The notes under the pieces were generated by a model. That model searched no databases. It saw nothing but the letters and a program-made list of their open reading frames with translations, and had not been told where the DNA came from. Below are positions 1 through 9,345 of a stretch of DNA of 64,000 nucleotides, piece after piece (within the stretch, counting starts at the first letter, position 1; every line of letters starts with the position of its first letter). Made by a program: the position numbers and the translations under genes. Source of the DNA: Lates calcarifer (taxonomy: Eukaryota > Chordata > Actinopteri > Centropomidae); the NCBI RefSeq assembly GCF_001640805.2, contig NC_066849.1, positions 27,348,237-27,412,236 on the forward strand, read 5' to 3'.

Positions 1-290
1 ACTCCTGTCTGAATTATTTCCTCTCTTTTTATTCCTCATTAGCTTTACTAAGTGGCCAAAACGCCACGCTAACACTTAGCATGCCGCCTGCCTGCTCCTG
101 GCCGACAGATGTAAAGTGTCTGAGCTGCCTGACAGCCTCGCAGCGATGTATTACCCTGTTTATTCAGCCAAACGCTGCAGATTAATTGCGCTGCGAAGGC
201 CAGGGTTAGCAATGCTAATTTAATCAGAGGCTGTTGTTGTAACACCGCCAAGACCTGCTGCAAAATACCTCAACATGAGAGGAGATTTGT
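1..290. promoter_or_regulatory. candidate conserved noncoding element
   Basis: The stretch lacks simple repeats and resembles none of the repeat families in this window. It contains several homeodomain-type cores (TTAATTGCGC near 180-190, GCTAATTTAATCAG near 214-228). This kind of sequence often proves conserved across fish, but conservation cannot be seen from one genome. Confidence 0.25.
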
Positions 291-2018
291 GAGAACATGG
301 AGGTGTTTTTCTTGAGCTCAGCAGTGGCGGTTTCCTCCCTGAATCCAGCCCGAGGGGGTTCAGAGGGAGCAGACCGGCGACTGTTCAGCAGGTTTTTCTC
401 ACAGCGTCGGTCTGTAATCTGCTCCGACTGTCAGTGTTTCAGTCGCTCTGCTCCGGAAAACCCATTTATCCTTCTGAGATTTAAGATGGTATTGTTGCAG
501 AGGCATTTTTGTGTGTGTGCGTGCATTAATGCAGTTAAACACACACATCCACAGTCTCCTCGGTTGAAGTTGCTTACTTTACACTTTAGATCTGAGTCAT
601 TTAGCTTTTTGCTTCTGACCAGTGAATTCCAATGAGGTGACCGTCGTCCTGGAGCAGAGACCAGCTGAACTGTTTATACTGCAGCAGAACCAGAGGAGAA
701 CCTGTTCTCTCTGGTTCTGCTGCAGCTGAGTAACAAACCAAATACTTTACTGTTAGTACTGTTCCTCCTGCTGAACTACTGCACAACTACATTTCATCTT
801 TTCACCTCGACCCACCTCTGACTGATTCTGAGACATGAATGAACACATGAACATACAGAATGATCATGACGAGTTCAGGACCATATTTATTTAAGTTTCT
901 GTTTTTTCTACTTTCTGCTTCAGATCCAGAGAGAATTATGGGATGAGGTGCTACTGTTATGATTTTTTTCTTTTGGGATATTTTAAAGATAATTTTTATT
1001 TGCTTGCAGTTTGGGTTATAAAGGGGTTGAAAGGTTTCCAGTAAATTTCCAGAAACTCTCCACGGGATGTTAAACTGGGGAATTTGGGAAATATTCCAAG
1101 TTGTTAACTTTCCATGGAAATTAACACAAATTAACAATAACTAAGGCAAATTCATTGGAATCAATGCAAATTATCAGAAATGATCAAAAATTAACATAAA
1201 TTAATGCAAATTAATGTGAATTAAACTGAGATAACCTGAAATATGGGGTAATTTAGACAAACTGTGTCAGTTTAGTCTGCAAACTAATAAACATTTTAAA
1301 AATGACATTTTAGACTTTGATTTATTTGTGAGTAAAACTTTAATCACTGAACAAGAAAAAAACATGCTGAATCAAACTGTAACCTACAGTTTTGTATGAG
1401 AACAGAAAACTGGCAGAAGAAACCATTATAGTTCAGCTAGCACCATGCTAGCTAGCCTCTTAAACTGTCAGTGAACTGCTGTTAGCTTACATTTAGCATC
1501 TCTGATTTAGCAGCTAGCTGCTTTATAAACAGATATAGATGTATGTTGTTGCTGGTTAATCTTTAATATGACAGATCAGATATATTGATCAGTGTAATGT
1601 GACCCAGACTGACTGACTGGATGTAGTCTGTGGGCTCAGATACAGTAGTAGCAGGAGTCTTCTGTTCAGAGTCTTGAGTAAAACGCTGGAAACTCTGCAG
1701 AAAATGAAATGAAAACATTTGGAGCAAAGAATCTGAATCTGAATCAGCGAGAAACTCTGTAATCACAGTGGAGCTTTAGAGAAACCTGATTTCCCAGCCG
1801 TCCTTACAGGGAAATACAGTCAGAAATACCACGTCTTCTGTCCATGTACTTCTACACATACCACCACTGTACTACAGTATTCATTCATGCTGCAGTACTA
1901 CTGGTTCATTTGTTACAGTGCTGGAGGTTTGAGTTGATGAGCTGCAGGAAGCTGCTGTGTTTTAATGGCTGAATTGTAATTTTGCATCTGTTCCACTGCT
2001 TACACAGGCTGTTCTCTA

Positions 2019-2055
<37 letters not shown>
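1..2055 (+). other. intron upstream of first recognised patj exon
   Basis: No exon was recognised here. The stretch 1-290 has high complexity, CpG dinucleotides and homeobox-like TAAT cores and may be conserved noncoding DNA. About 1010-1230 is AT-rich with degenerate ATTAA/AAATTAATG repeats; its first part resembles the sequence at 30790-30890. The region 1430-1530 is rich in GCTAGC motifs. The intron ends in a (TG)16 tract that abuts the splice acceptor. The open frames at 297-635 and 802-1137 show no family resemblance and are treated as chance. Confidence 0.7.
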
Positions 2056-2117
2056 CTACAGAGGCAGAACTGAGAGCTAAATGGGATCAGGCTCTGGGAC
2101 CACGGTACCAAGTCCTG
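2056..2117 (+). CDS. patj: patj exon a: lead-in to PDZ4
   Basis: The 62-nt exon starts with two bases of a split codon and ends in phase 0. It encodes TEAELRAKWDQALGPRYQVL, the helical, charged lead-in that precedes PDZ4 in PATJ and MPDZ. The acceptor CAG is preceded directly by (TG)16 instead of a pyrimidine tract; the donor is CTG|GTGAGA. Because 62 is not a multiple of three, skipping this exon would break the frame. Confidence 0.87.
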
Positions 2118-2194
2118 GTGAGACCACACACAGACAAACACTTTCACTGATAACATCCATCTTGGATTATTGATTAAGTGTTACTCTATGATGT

Positions 2195-2330
2195 ACGAGG
2201 TGAGATCAAAAAGTTCAGAGACTGCACCTTTAACAAGCAAACACCGTACCTGATATTTATTTAGCCACCTTTGTCTTCAAAGTAGCAGACCAAACAACAT
2301 CAGGTGGTGGAATACAAACCCAAACATCAG
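2195..2330 (-). mobile_element. mariner-like element, end fragment
   Basis: GAGGTGAGATCAAAAAGTTC at about 2198 closely parallels the start of the other mariner relic at 48195 (GAGGTGCAATCAGAAAGTTC). This is taken as the terminal part of the element whose transposase relic lies at 2593-2790 on the minus strand. Confidence 0.5.
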
Positions 2331-2334
2331 CTAC

Positions 2335-2592
2335 CTATAATACAGTCCTGAGATCCTTACTCAGACGGTTCAACTGCCATTCACACGTCGACCCATGTGA
2401 TCCTAATGATTCACATGAGGACAGGGTGGGTTAACGACTCAGGACCACCTCCAAGAGGTTAAATACCTGGGACGCCCCAACCAGCTTTTAAAACTAAGGA
2501 GGCCTTTTGCAATGAGAGCTGAAACGTCTTCAGGTAAACTAAAAGAGGACCCGTTGCCTTCGACTCTACTCTTAGACTGCCATGATGCCTGG
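2335..2592 (-). repeat. interspersed teleost repeat (AAGACGTTTCA family), copy 1
   Basis: The minus strand carries a segment with CTGAAGACGTTTCAGCTCTC, then AGTCCCAGG-like sequence and TATTTAACCTCTTGGAGGTG. The same order occurs on the plus strand at 19525-19695. The family is not named here; I recognise it as a common fish interspersed repeat. It interrupts the mariner relic, so it inserted later. Confidence 0.65.
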
Positions 2593-2790
2593 AAGCCCTG
2601 CTCTGAATGATGACCTTTCAGCTTGAATTTCATCTCAGGGGAGAGGAAGAAGTCGCAAGGAGCTGACCATCTGCTGCAGGACTCCTTGTTCTTCTTGTCT
2701 CTGAAGATAGTTCTTCATGTTTGGGCTCTTTGTCCTGCTGCAGAGTGAATCAGACGCCTCCTGTAGGGACTGATGATGGAGAAGAATCTG
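2593..2790 (-). pseudogene. mariner transposase relic, C-terminal part
   Basis: The minus strand encodes APCDFFLSPEMKFKLKGHH (about 2607-2663). It resembles the mariner block around the third catalytic Asp, consensus-like LAPCDFFLFP...MKLKLKG. Further upstream on the minus strand the frame shifts and homology is patchy (AKKN-like segment near 2680). The copy is broken by the repeat at 2335-2592 and by frameshifts and cannot code for an active transposase. Confidence 0.65.
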
Positions 2791-2884
2791 AACAACTAAA
2801 ACCTTTGCACATTCGCTTTACTTCGTTTATAACACCACTTAGATTCAGATCCAGACCTTATACTGTGTGTGTGTGTGTTTTCAG

Positions 2885-2941
2885 GTGGTGAAGTTGGATC
2901 CTGTCATTGAAGATGATGCAGAGCTGCAGAAATCCTCCAAA
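2885..2941 (+). CDS. patj: patj exon b: start of PDZ4
   Basis: 57 nt, phase 0 to 0, encoding VVKLDPVIEDDAELQKSSK. The VIEDDAELQK stretch is nearly as in mammalian PATJ and leads into PDZ4. The acceptor is (TG)7-TTTTTCAG and the donor is AAA|GTGAGA. Its length is a multiple of three, so skipping would preserve the frame while removing the first strand of PDZ4. Confidence 0.93.
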
Positions 2942-3052
2942 GTGAGAAGTTCTCTTTTTCCAGTCTGATGACTGTTGGATTAAACTGTATGAGTGTGAGT
3001 TTGGCAGCTGAATCATACGATCTGATCCTGTACCTTGTATTTTATCACACAG

Positions 3053-3187
3053 CTGTTGCCCGTCCACACTCTGCGTCTCGGTGTGGAGTTGGACTCGTTC
3101 GATGGTCACCATTACATCTCCTCGGTGGTCCCCGGAGGCCCCGTGGATAAACATGGAGTGTTGAGACCAGAGGACGAACTCCTGGAG
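3053..3187 (+). CDS. patj: patj exon c: PDZ4 core
   Basis: 135 nt, phase 0 to 0, 45 residues. It begins [20 protein letters not shown], continues [20 protein letters not shown] and ends DELLE. The peptide-binding loop is RLGV rather than the usual GLGF, as in mammalian PATJ PDZ4. The [11 protein letters not shown] turn and PEDELLEVN (completed in the next exon) are typical PDZ features. Confidence 0.97.
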
Positions 3188-3285
3188 GTAAAAACATGTA
3201 CACAGAAAAGAGTTGGATCCACTACAGTTTGGTGTTTATATTTGACCAGCAGAGGTCAGCACTGAGGATCATTGTGTGTTTGTAG

Positions 3286-3498
3286 GTGAATGATGTTCAG
3301 CTCTACGGTAAGTCTCGTCGAGAGGTGGTGTCGTTCCTTAAAGAAGTGCCTCCTCCGTTCACTCTGGTCTGCTGCCGACACCCGACCTCTGACCTGGAAC
3401 CAGAACCAGAATCTGAACCAGAGTCCGAGCCTGAACCAGTGTTACAACCAGGACGTGGACCGGCAAGACCACGAGACCTCCAGCCCAGTGTGGAGGAG
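3286..3498 (+). CDS. patj: patj exon d: PDZ4 C-terminal half and linker
   Basis: 213 nt, phase 0 to 0, 71 residues. It completes PDZ4 ([20 protein letters not shown] then [10 protein letters not shown]). The rest is a linker of repeated E-P dipeptides ([14 protein letters not shown]), followed by a [10 protein letters not shown] segment. The alphaB helix [11 protein letters not shown] is close to the PATJ form. Confidence 0.96.
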
Positions 3499-3579
3499 GT
3501 GAGGGCATCTGGGAACGTCGTTCATGATCATTCATAAGAGAAATGTTTGTTGATATAAACGGTGTCGTGTTTTTGTCAG

Positions 3580-3663
3580 ATCGAGTTGAAGCTGTCGTCG
3601 ATGCTCGGCGGTCAGACGGTCCTGAGAGACGACAGCGGTGAGCAGCAGCAGGCAGTCAGACAG
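3580..3663 (+). CDS. patj: patj exon e: PDZ4-PDZ5 linker
   Basis: 84 nt, phase 0 to 0, encoding IELKLSSMLGGQTVLRDDSG plus EQQQAVRQ. I recognise no mammalian counterpart. Support comes from a good acceptor (TTTTTGTCAG), a good donor (CAG|GTAACA) and an open frame in the right phase between two certain exons. It could be an optional exon. Confidence 0.8.
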
Positions 3664-3773
3664 GTAACACATCTCACCGGGCACCTGGTGTGTTTGTTTG
3701 ATAACTGAATTTTGAATTTTGCTTTTAGAGCTTTAACCTAGTCTGACGGTCTCTGGTCATTTCTGTGCATTAG

Positions 3774-3983
3774 GAGCAGGTTTCTCCTGTGGAGGAGGTC
3801 CAGAAGGAGGAGAAGATTCAGTACAGCCGTGAGGAGGAAGAAGATGAGAAGCAGGATGAAGACGAGGATGAGGATGTGGATGAAGATGAAGAGGAGCTGG
3901 CTCTGTGGTCTCCAGACGTTCAGGTGTTGGAGCTGCAGAAGGAGAGCGATAAAGGCCTCGGCTTCAGCATCCTCGACTACCAG
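3774..3983 (+). CDS. patj: patj exon f: acidic linker and start of PDZ5
   Basis: 210 nt, phase 0 to 0, 70 residues. The first two thirds are strongly acidic (EEEEDEKQDEDEDEDVDEDE). Next comes LALWSPDVQVLELQKESDKG, then LGFSILDYQ. LALWSP.V and the GLGFSILDYQ binding loop match PATJ and mark the start of PDZ5. The domain is cut after DYQ by a 9.1-kb intron. Confidence 0.96.
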
Positions 3984-5855
3984 GTAACGACGACTCTGAT
4001 CTCTTCCTCCTCCTCTTCCTCCTCCTGTCTGCCTCAGCTTTCTCTTTTTTTCCTTTTATGATGAATAGTTTTTACATTTCAGAAAAAACAACATGGATAA
4101 TGCTCATATGAAATGAGTAGTTGGTTAATTGATTAGTCGACTGACCAAATGTCTGTTGGTTCCAGCTTCTCAATTGTGAGTTTCTGATGCTTTCTTTGGT
4201 ACGTTACAGTAGGGAAGGGACGATTTTAATGCCCATCACCAAAATGCAGGGTGTGTAACCGTGCTGAGGAAAACACAACTATACTTGAACCAGGGACGTT
4301 CCTGAAGTGGAAGGCTCCTGATGTCTGTACAATATTTCAGAGTCTGTTCAGTACTTGTTGATATTTTCAGTCTGGACCAAAGTGGTGGTCAAAGTTTAGA
4401 TGAGTCTGTTTCTTACACTTTAAACACTGTGTCCTCTGTGTGTGTGTGTGACAGGTACAAACTGAAATACACCCACACAGAGTTAATTACCTCCCTGTGG
4501 TTGTTTGGTGGTGAACACATGGCGAAGCTTGCCTGGCTCAGCTCGCCGGCTCTGTGGTCTGCCGATGGAAAATAAACCAAACCGAACGATCTCTGCAGAA
4601 AAGTACAGAGAGGTTTATGAGTGTCAGCTGTGGACAGCAGGACGGAGAGTGACTCATCTGCTCTCAGATCAGCAGGAACTGTTCTTCTTCTCTGTTTGTC
4701 TGCTGCTCTCAGCGTCACAACAGCTTCTGTGAAAACATGACACAACTTCATGTTTTCACTGGTTCTGCTGTTGTTTTTACTCAGTGTTACTCTGACTACA
4801 GAAAACAGTCAACACTTAGTTCATTGGATTTAACATTTAGCATCAAAGATGAAATAAATTCTCTGACACGTGATGTATAACATCACAGTCTGACACAATA
4901 TAATAATCTGTAAGGCACACCTTTATTTTGAAATTATCCTGGCACGTGTTCTTTCAGTTTTCTTATATCGAATGTGAAAAATTAAATCTCAGAATGTGGC
5001 CCTTTATAGTGAACAGGATTTATCTATTTTTATCAAAAGAGAATTATGTTTCAGTTAAATGTCTGGTTGAGCTCAGGAATAAAAATGTCCGTTGATATTT
5101 TAGTTGTTTGTGATTGGATATGAATGGAAGTGATTGTGTTAAATCAGCAGATGATACTGTCTCATATCGATCACTGGCTCCTGAATCGAATCGAATCGAA
5201 ATCATATCATAGCACAGTTTATGCAATCTGCAAAAGTCGAATCATTGTCCATTGAACTGATATAATGTTGTACCGGTTTAGATTAGATTTTGGAGGTCAA
5301 AGGTCACTGTGGGAATTCACATGCTGTTCCGTCAGTGTGATGGACGGCTTTAAATACAACAATACGCCGACGACTTCATATTAATAATTGCTAATTGTAT
5401 GTTAAACTTTGGACAGCGGTTTCTCTCTGCTCTCAGTCTTTTTTCTGTTTATGAGATTTAACATTTCACCATCAGAAAGACAGAGTGTGAATGAGTGTGT
5501 TTCAGGAAATGTTGAACCCTTTAAAGTTTAATCTGATTCATGTGAAGTTAAATCATCTTGTTTTGTTAAACTGAACGTTTTCAGGGTTTGAGACGATCCC
5601 AGACTCCATCGCTGTCTGGGGAGTAAATTTGGGAAACCCTGGTCTGCTGTGTTTTTCTCCCCCCTCCACCCCTTCACTTTATCTCTAGGCACAGCTTCAC
5701 CTCCCAAGACCTCTGCCTCCCCCTCGCCCCTCCTCCCTCCTTCTACTTCCTCCCCCTCAGTCAGATCCAGCTGAGGCGGTGCAGGGAGCTCCAGGTTAAC
5801 TCCCTGTTGGTCCACATCCGTGTCAGCCTGCACATACAGTATCTTGCCCAGGAGG

Positions 5856-5858
<3 letters not shown>

Positions 5859-5928
<70 letters not shown>
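5859..5928. repeat. (GT)35 microsatellite
   Basis: Uninterrupted GT dinucleotides, the longest such tract in the window. Confidence 0.97.
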
Positions 5929-5931
<3 letters not shown>

Positions 5932-6431
5932 TTAGCAATATGGTGATTTCAAATTTTCAGGATAATAATGATAAACTCTCCTAAAATATTAAATATTGTG
6001 AATATTTTTTTAAAATAACTGTAGCTTCGAGTTTAACGAAGGCAGAAACAAACATCTGTCCTGACTCACTTCACTCCTCCTCCATCCATCCCTCACTTTC
6101 CTCCCTCCTTCCCTCACCTCCTGACAGTATGAAGGCAGAGCCGGTTGTGTAGCTGACCTCTGACCTCTGCTGTAGGAGGATCACAGTATCATGGAGGTCA
6201 GGATCAGGGTTGTGGCGGCAGACAGTCTGGCAGACTGAGCAGCTGTAGGTGTTCTGGGTCTAAGTGTTGGGGGGGCCTCCAGTGGGGGCCCATAACGGAG
6301 ATAAATGAAGTGATGTTGTGATTTTGCAGCTGTGAAGCTTCATATCATCTCAGCTGGACAGGTCGGCATTTACTAGAACTCCCAGTCTGAACTGGGCTGT
6401 GGTTTCACAGGGAACCTGTTCAGATTTACCT

Positions 6432-6535
6432 TCAGGTCCAGGTCCAAGACCAGGATCAGGTTTAGGTTCAGGCTCCAGCTCAGGTTTAGATTTAGGTCCA
6501 GGTTCAGGTTCAGACTCAGGTTTGTTACCATTAGA
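6432..6535. repeat. hexameric CAGGTY-type tandem repeat
   Basis: Degenerate hexamers such as CAGGTC, CAGGTT and CAGGCT run for about 100 bp. A short array of the same flavour lies at 13290-13690. Confidence 0.7.
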
Positions 6536-7599
6536 CGTTAGATTTATAGTCTAAATTAAGTGTCTGTGACGTCCTCTTGTTTAAACCACTTGCCGCCATC
6601 TTGGCTCTAACTGGAGTACAGAGGTTTTATTGTAGTTGTATTATTTTAAAATGTGTGTAGAGTTGTGAAGCCGTATCTCTGTCTGTCTGTGTGAACTCAG
6701 ATCAGACGGCCAGTGTCTCAGCAGGAAACTCTTCCTCTAATCTGAGACAGTTAGCAGGAGAAGTTAAGGAGACAAGATGAGACGAGACGGGTAGAATATG
6801 GACGGACATATAGATGGATGGATGGATGTATTCAGATGGATGGTTGATGTAATCAGGACAGATTGTGGTGTTGTTGGGCTGTTGGCCGACAGCCCGGGCT
6901 CAAACAGCCGAAACTACTTTAACTCCACACAAAACCTGGACAGGTGGACTGTGGTGGGAGCTCAGGTGTAATTTTCTTTCAGTTTTATAATCCTTGGCGC
7001 CAAACCTTTTAAAGCATTAGGAGTATTTTTTATTTTATTTTACGTTAATGTTGCCTGAAAGGAATGGTTCGCCCCAAATCAAAGAACAACCAAATGTATA
7101 TTTCCCCCCTTATCTCTGGTGGTGTCCAGCCATGTGGATAATTTACATTCTTTGGTTGAAGCTCTAATATCAGCTGCTGAGGTTTCTGTTGCCAAAACAA
7201 CAACAAAAGAGCTGCACAGAATTTCATTTTCATTTTTAAAAAATGACAGTCTTAAATTTTTAGAGATATAATTATGTCCACTTTCTAAAAAGTTGTCACC
7301 TTTCTCACTTACAGCATCAAAGTTATTAGTTTTCCAGAACATTTCCAGAAATGATTCCACCTCACAAAAATCTCCTTTTTTTCTGCACTTTCTTTTTTCT
7401 TATTATTTTATTTAACCAGGAAGTCCTTTGAGATTAAATCTCTTTTTCAAAAGGAGGCCAAGACAGCACAGCATGTCCAGGTTACAAAAATGATAAAAGT
7501 AGAGCTCATTAAACAGAAACAGTTGAAAAGAATAGAGCATGTTCAGAACAAAGGAGAAGCAAAAGATACATGAAACAAAATGCCAGTTTAGGAACATTA

Positions 7600-8130
7600 T
7601 TCTGCTTCTGCCTTTTAAAATATGTCTTCAGTTTTAGAAAATGTCACTGTTGTTCTCCACAACAAGACAAGATGAAAACTGTTTTTTGTAAAGGGTGTCG
7701 CTGACATAAAATATTGGCTTTTAATGTAAAATATCTCACACACAAAAGTGAGAATACTCTATAATAATAATAATCTAATTACTTTCATCACTTTAAATGA
7801 ATAAAAAACTCAAAATAGCCAAGAAAATATTACTGCTTCTACCTCCCAGTAATGTCCTAAATTTCCAAAAATATCTTCACTTCCCATCATGTCCTTTACT
7901 TTCCAAAAATGTCCTCATGTTCCAAAATTGTTCGTACTTTCATCACTTTTCATCACTTAAATGAGAAGAATCAAAATAACCAATAAAATATGATCGTTTT
8001 ACCTTCCAGAAATATCTTCTCCTGTCTCTTGAAATGTCCTTGTTTTCCTAAATTCTCCCCACTTTGCAAAAATTCTCCTCACTTTTGTCCTCAGTGTTTT
8101 TAAATGTCCTCACTAATGTTCTCATGCTCT
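7600..8130. repeat. degenerate tandem array, TTCCAAAAATGTCCTCACT-like unit
   Basis: Variants of a roughly 20-40 bp unit ending in AATGTCCT, often followed by CACTT, recur about ten times with much divergence (for example near 7858, 7905, 8035 and 8060). Period and copy number are only approximate by eye. Confidence 0.6.
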
Positions 8131-9046
8131 AAAACTCACAAAGATAAAGTAGAAACACAAGAACCAAATCTCTTCTCTGAGATGGAGATTTTATTCATTT
8201 ATTTCCACTCACTCTATCTTCTGTGTTAGTGGAGAGTGTACAACATGTACTAATGTTTCCACTGCATCATTGGCATATTTAACAAAACATTACTGTCTCA
8301 GAATAAGATGGAACAGACTTCTTGAATTTTTTGAAAAACACTAAATAAAACAAAATCTTTTAGCTGTGTTGTAATATTTAGATAAAAACAGAGTAAACAA
8401 CAACAACAGTTCTGATCTGTTGTTGATTACATAAATAAAATACAGTCATAAAGACGTCTTAAAACTTTTCCTCCCAGTTTAAATTACATGAGGTTAAAAA
8501 AGAGTCAGAAACAGACTCGGGTTCATCTGAGTGAAACCGACCTGCAACACAAAATAAAGTGAATCAAGTTCTCTCACAAATCTTCACTGTCCTCCCCCTC
8601 TCTCCTCCCCTCTCTCCTCCCCTTCTCTCTCTCTCTCTCTCTCTTCTTTCCTCTATATCTCTCGCCCAAGGGCATGTCGGTGCGGTGTTCCTGCCAAAGT
8701 GTTTCCTGTTACTGACTCTGCGGCTGTCAGAGTTGAGTGAAAGATGGTTGGAGGCAATAAGAGAAGAGCTGATCTGATCTGTCTGTCTGGACTCAGGGGC
8801 TGAAAGTTTCCACTATAACCTGACACCTTTACAAAAAAAATGTGACCAGTTTCATACCTGAGAAATGGGTTTTCTTCTTTTCTGAGCGGACGAACGTCTG
8901 AAGAAATACTGATCATCAATAGGACAGGAATTGACTTGTTGGATCAGGTTTAGTTAGGTGGCTCAGGTCCATCCAGTGTCCGTTTTTAATGTTATCAGTT
9001 ACACCTGTGGTTTACTTGCCAAAAATGTCTCCTGTGGGGCGGGTGG

Positions 9047-9345
9047 GAGCTCTTCTACAAAAGCCTTTCTTCTTAGAAAGTTAGTGATAGTCTGAAAGAG
9101 CGTGAGTAGAAACACAACGAGGCTGTAAAGGTGGACTGGTGAGTAGATGGGTTTTCATGTTAACGTCCCCGACAACCTCTGTAGTCTCATTTAGACACTC
9201 GTTAGCAACCGCCTTTTTTAAGACACGTAAAAGCTGATATCCAGCCAGGAAACTTTGAAAATATCAAGAATTAGAACCAGAGTTTTGTTTGTTACAGCCA
9301 CAACACTTCCTGCTCCAGAAGCTGGGGATCATGGGTAATATACAC
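9047..9345 (+). repeat. dispersed repeat R1, longest copy
   Basis: Three other places carry parts of this sequence in reverse complement. 9047-9157 matches 26010-26122, 9153-9226 matches 46883-46967, and the part near 9230-9345 matches about 59169-59257. The overlapping pieces define an element of at least 300 bp. I saw no protein coding and did not identify its ends. Confidence 0.8.

Larger units (their letters stand above)
2118..2884 (+). other. intron with nested mariner and interspersed-repeat relics
   Basis: The 767-bp intron lies between the lead-in and PDZ4 exons. It is mostly old transposon: mariner-like sequence at about 2195-2330 and 2593-2790, interrupted by an interspersed repeat at about 2335-2592 (separate entries). 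It ends in (TG)7 followed by TTTTTCAG. Confidence 0.75.

Noticed and set aside
297..635. 112-codon open frame near the window start
   Set aside because: No family resemblance, no splice context, and start lies in intron-like DNA.
2439..2633. Tc1-like transposase reading of the minus-strand frame
   Set aside because: The part below 2592 is the AAGACGTTTCA-family repeat, also present at 19525-19695. Only the upper part (MKFKLKG, APCDFF) matches a transposase, and it fits mariner.
3984..4060. Continuation of exon f into a serine-rich tail
   Set aside because: The canonical donor CAG|GTAACG at 3983 and completion of PDZ5 by the exon at 13077 show this is intron.
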